From positions 1 to 49,487 of the forward strand of contig JAFPGC010000007.1 in NCBI GenBank assembly GCA_017423025.1: 49,487 nt of DNA. Reading direction: 5' to 3'. This document shows positions 49,168 to 49,487 of the stretch, piece by piece. The notes beneath the pieces are model-generated. The model saw only the letters and a program-made list of their open reading frames with translations, had not been told where the DNA came from and did no database searches. A program made the position numbers and the translations under genes. Each line of letters begins with the position of its first letter. Position 1 is the stretch's first letter. This DNA comes from Bacteroidales bacterium. Lineage in GTDB: Bacteria > Bacteroidota > Bacteroidia > Bacteroidales > UBA932.

Positions 49168-49487
49168 AATTTTGCTTTTAAAATGAAAGTATCTAAATAA
49201 CCAATAATTACCTCATAAATCTTAATTTGCTGATAAATAGTTAATTAAATCTTTTTAATAAGTATTCCAAATTATATACTCAAAAATAACTTATTTGTAA
49301 CACTATTGATAATCAGCGAATTAAGAAATTTTTAAAAAATTTTGTTAAAAAAGTTTTGAAAAAATTTGCAAATCCAAAAATTTGCCGTACCTTTGTATCC
49401 GGATTGAGGAAGTGAGGTTCTCTCAACGGAATCAGTCTATTGGTTATTAGTTTTAGTGTTATTAATTATGTGGTTAGTGAGAGCGTC
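49168..49487 (+). promoter_or_regulatory. AT-rich upstream region with a near-perfect promoter at the window end
   Basis: No gene is supported. 49170-49385 is very AT-rich with A- and T-tracts. TTTG at 49365-49368, 19 bp, then TACCTTTG at 49388-49395 form a consensus promoter pointing out of the window, with a leader that contains CTCTCA and TGAGAG. An ATG at 49468 may or may not be a start. The target lies outside. Confidence 0.65.

Noticed and set aside
1-49487. CRISPR array, rRNA genes, insertion-sequence transposase or reverse transcriptase
   Set aside because: No regular spaced repeats, rRNA core sequence, DDE-type frame or YxDD-type frame was found.

Overview
The window reads as chromosomal DNA from a member of the Bacteroidota, most likely order Bacteroidales. 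The evidence is the -33/-7 promoters of the form TTTG-N19-TAnnTTTG, FimA/Mfa-type fimbriae with many fimbrillin-like lipoproteins, a DUF5686/carboxypeptidase-regulatory outer-membrane protein, a split glycine decarboxylase (gcvPA/gcvPB), an SDR-type threonine dehydrogenase paired with Kbl, and a glycine-lipid-type acyltransferase locus. I cannot name a genus. Coding density is high. Strong Shine-Dalgarno sequences are rare, and several genes start within about 10 bases of a -7 box, which suggests leaderless or very short-leader mRNAs.

Layout. 1-6562 (minus): a tight run of genes, transcribed as 6-TM membrane protein, TPR lipoprotein/SpoIIE phosphatase, SLC13-type transporter, histidine phosphatase, DUF3089 hydrolase and an amidohydrolase cut by the window edge. 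6699-7849: a Fic enzyme with its own winged helix, preceded by repeated CTGCMTCAT operator-like words. 7864-8348: tmRNA (ssrA, minus) ending in a shared palindromic terminator. 8349-14219: an NlpC/P60 lipoprotein, then convergently ssb and a four-gene fimbrial cluster. 14528-22365: housekeeping genes (zinc-ribbon protein, nucleoside-type MFS, tgt-lptF/G-dut-murF, PAP2, obg, an outer-membrane protein). 22463-27402: an arginase-fold protein followed by the complete glycine cleavage operon gcvT-H-PA-PB. 27403-27604: a MITE-like element. 27630-30689: SEC-C protein, trmO, a small secreted protein and an AraC regulator. 30694-36615: DUF5686 protein and a lipid-synthesis locus (SDR, PlsC-type acyltransferase, CDP-alcohol phosphatidyltransferase, OlsB/GlsB-type N-acyltransferase). 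36689-39466: GtrA, a Mesh1-like (p)ppGpp hydrolase and a second SpoIIE phosphatase with a Cache sensor. 39520-39593: tRNA-Cys.

The stretch from the tRNA-Cys to about 44260 looks like an accessory island. It holds two mosaic surface lipoproteins facing each other, each preceded by a 41-44-residue peptide gene of one shared family. It also holds a C-terminal FGE/lectin-like domain that resembles a diversity-generating-retroelement target, two gene remnants and a second MITE-like element. The window ends with a Gfo/Idh oxidoreductase, a duplicated lipocalin-like lipoprotein, the divergent kbl/tdh pair, and an AT-rich region with a near-perfect promoter whose target lies outside.

Working together: tdh and kbl turn threonine into glycine, and the gcv operon turns glycine into methylene-THF, CO2 and ammonia. 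The two SpoIIE phosphatases and the alarmone hydrolase point to stress or partner-switching signalling. The most novel signals are the paired small-peptide/lipoprotein modules, the DGR-like variable domain without a local reverse transcriptase, the lipid cluster, the Fic operator array and the tmRNA 3'-end palindrome.
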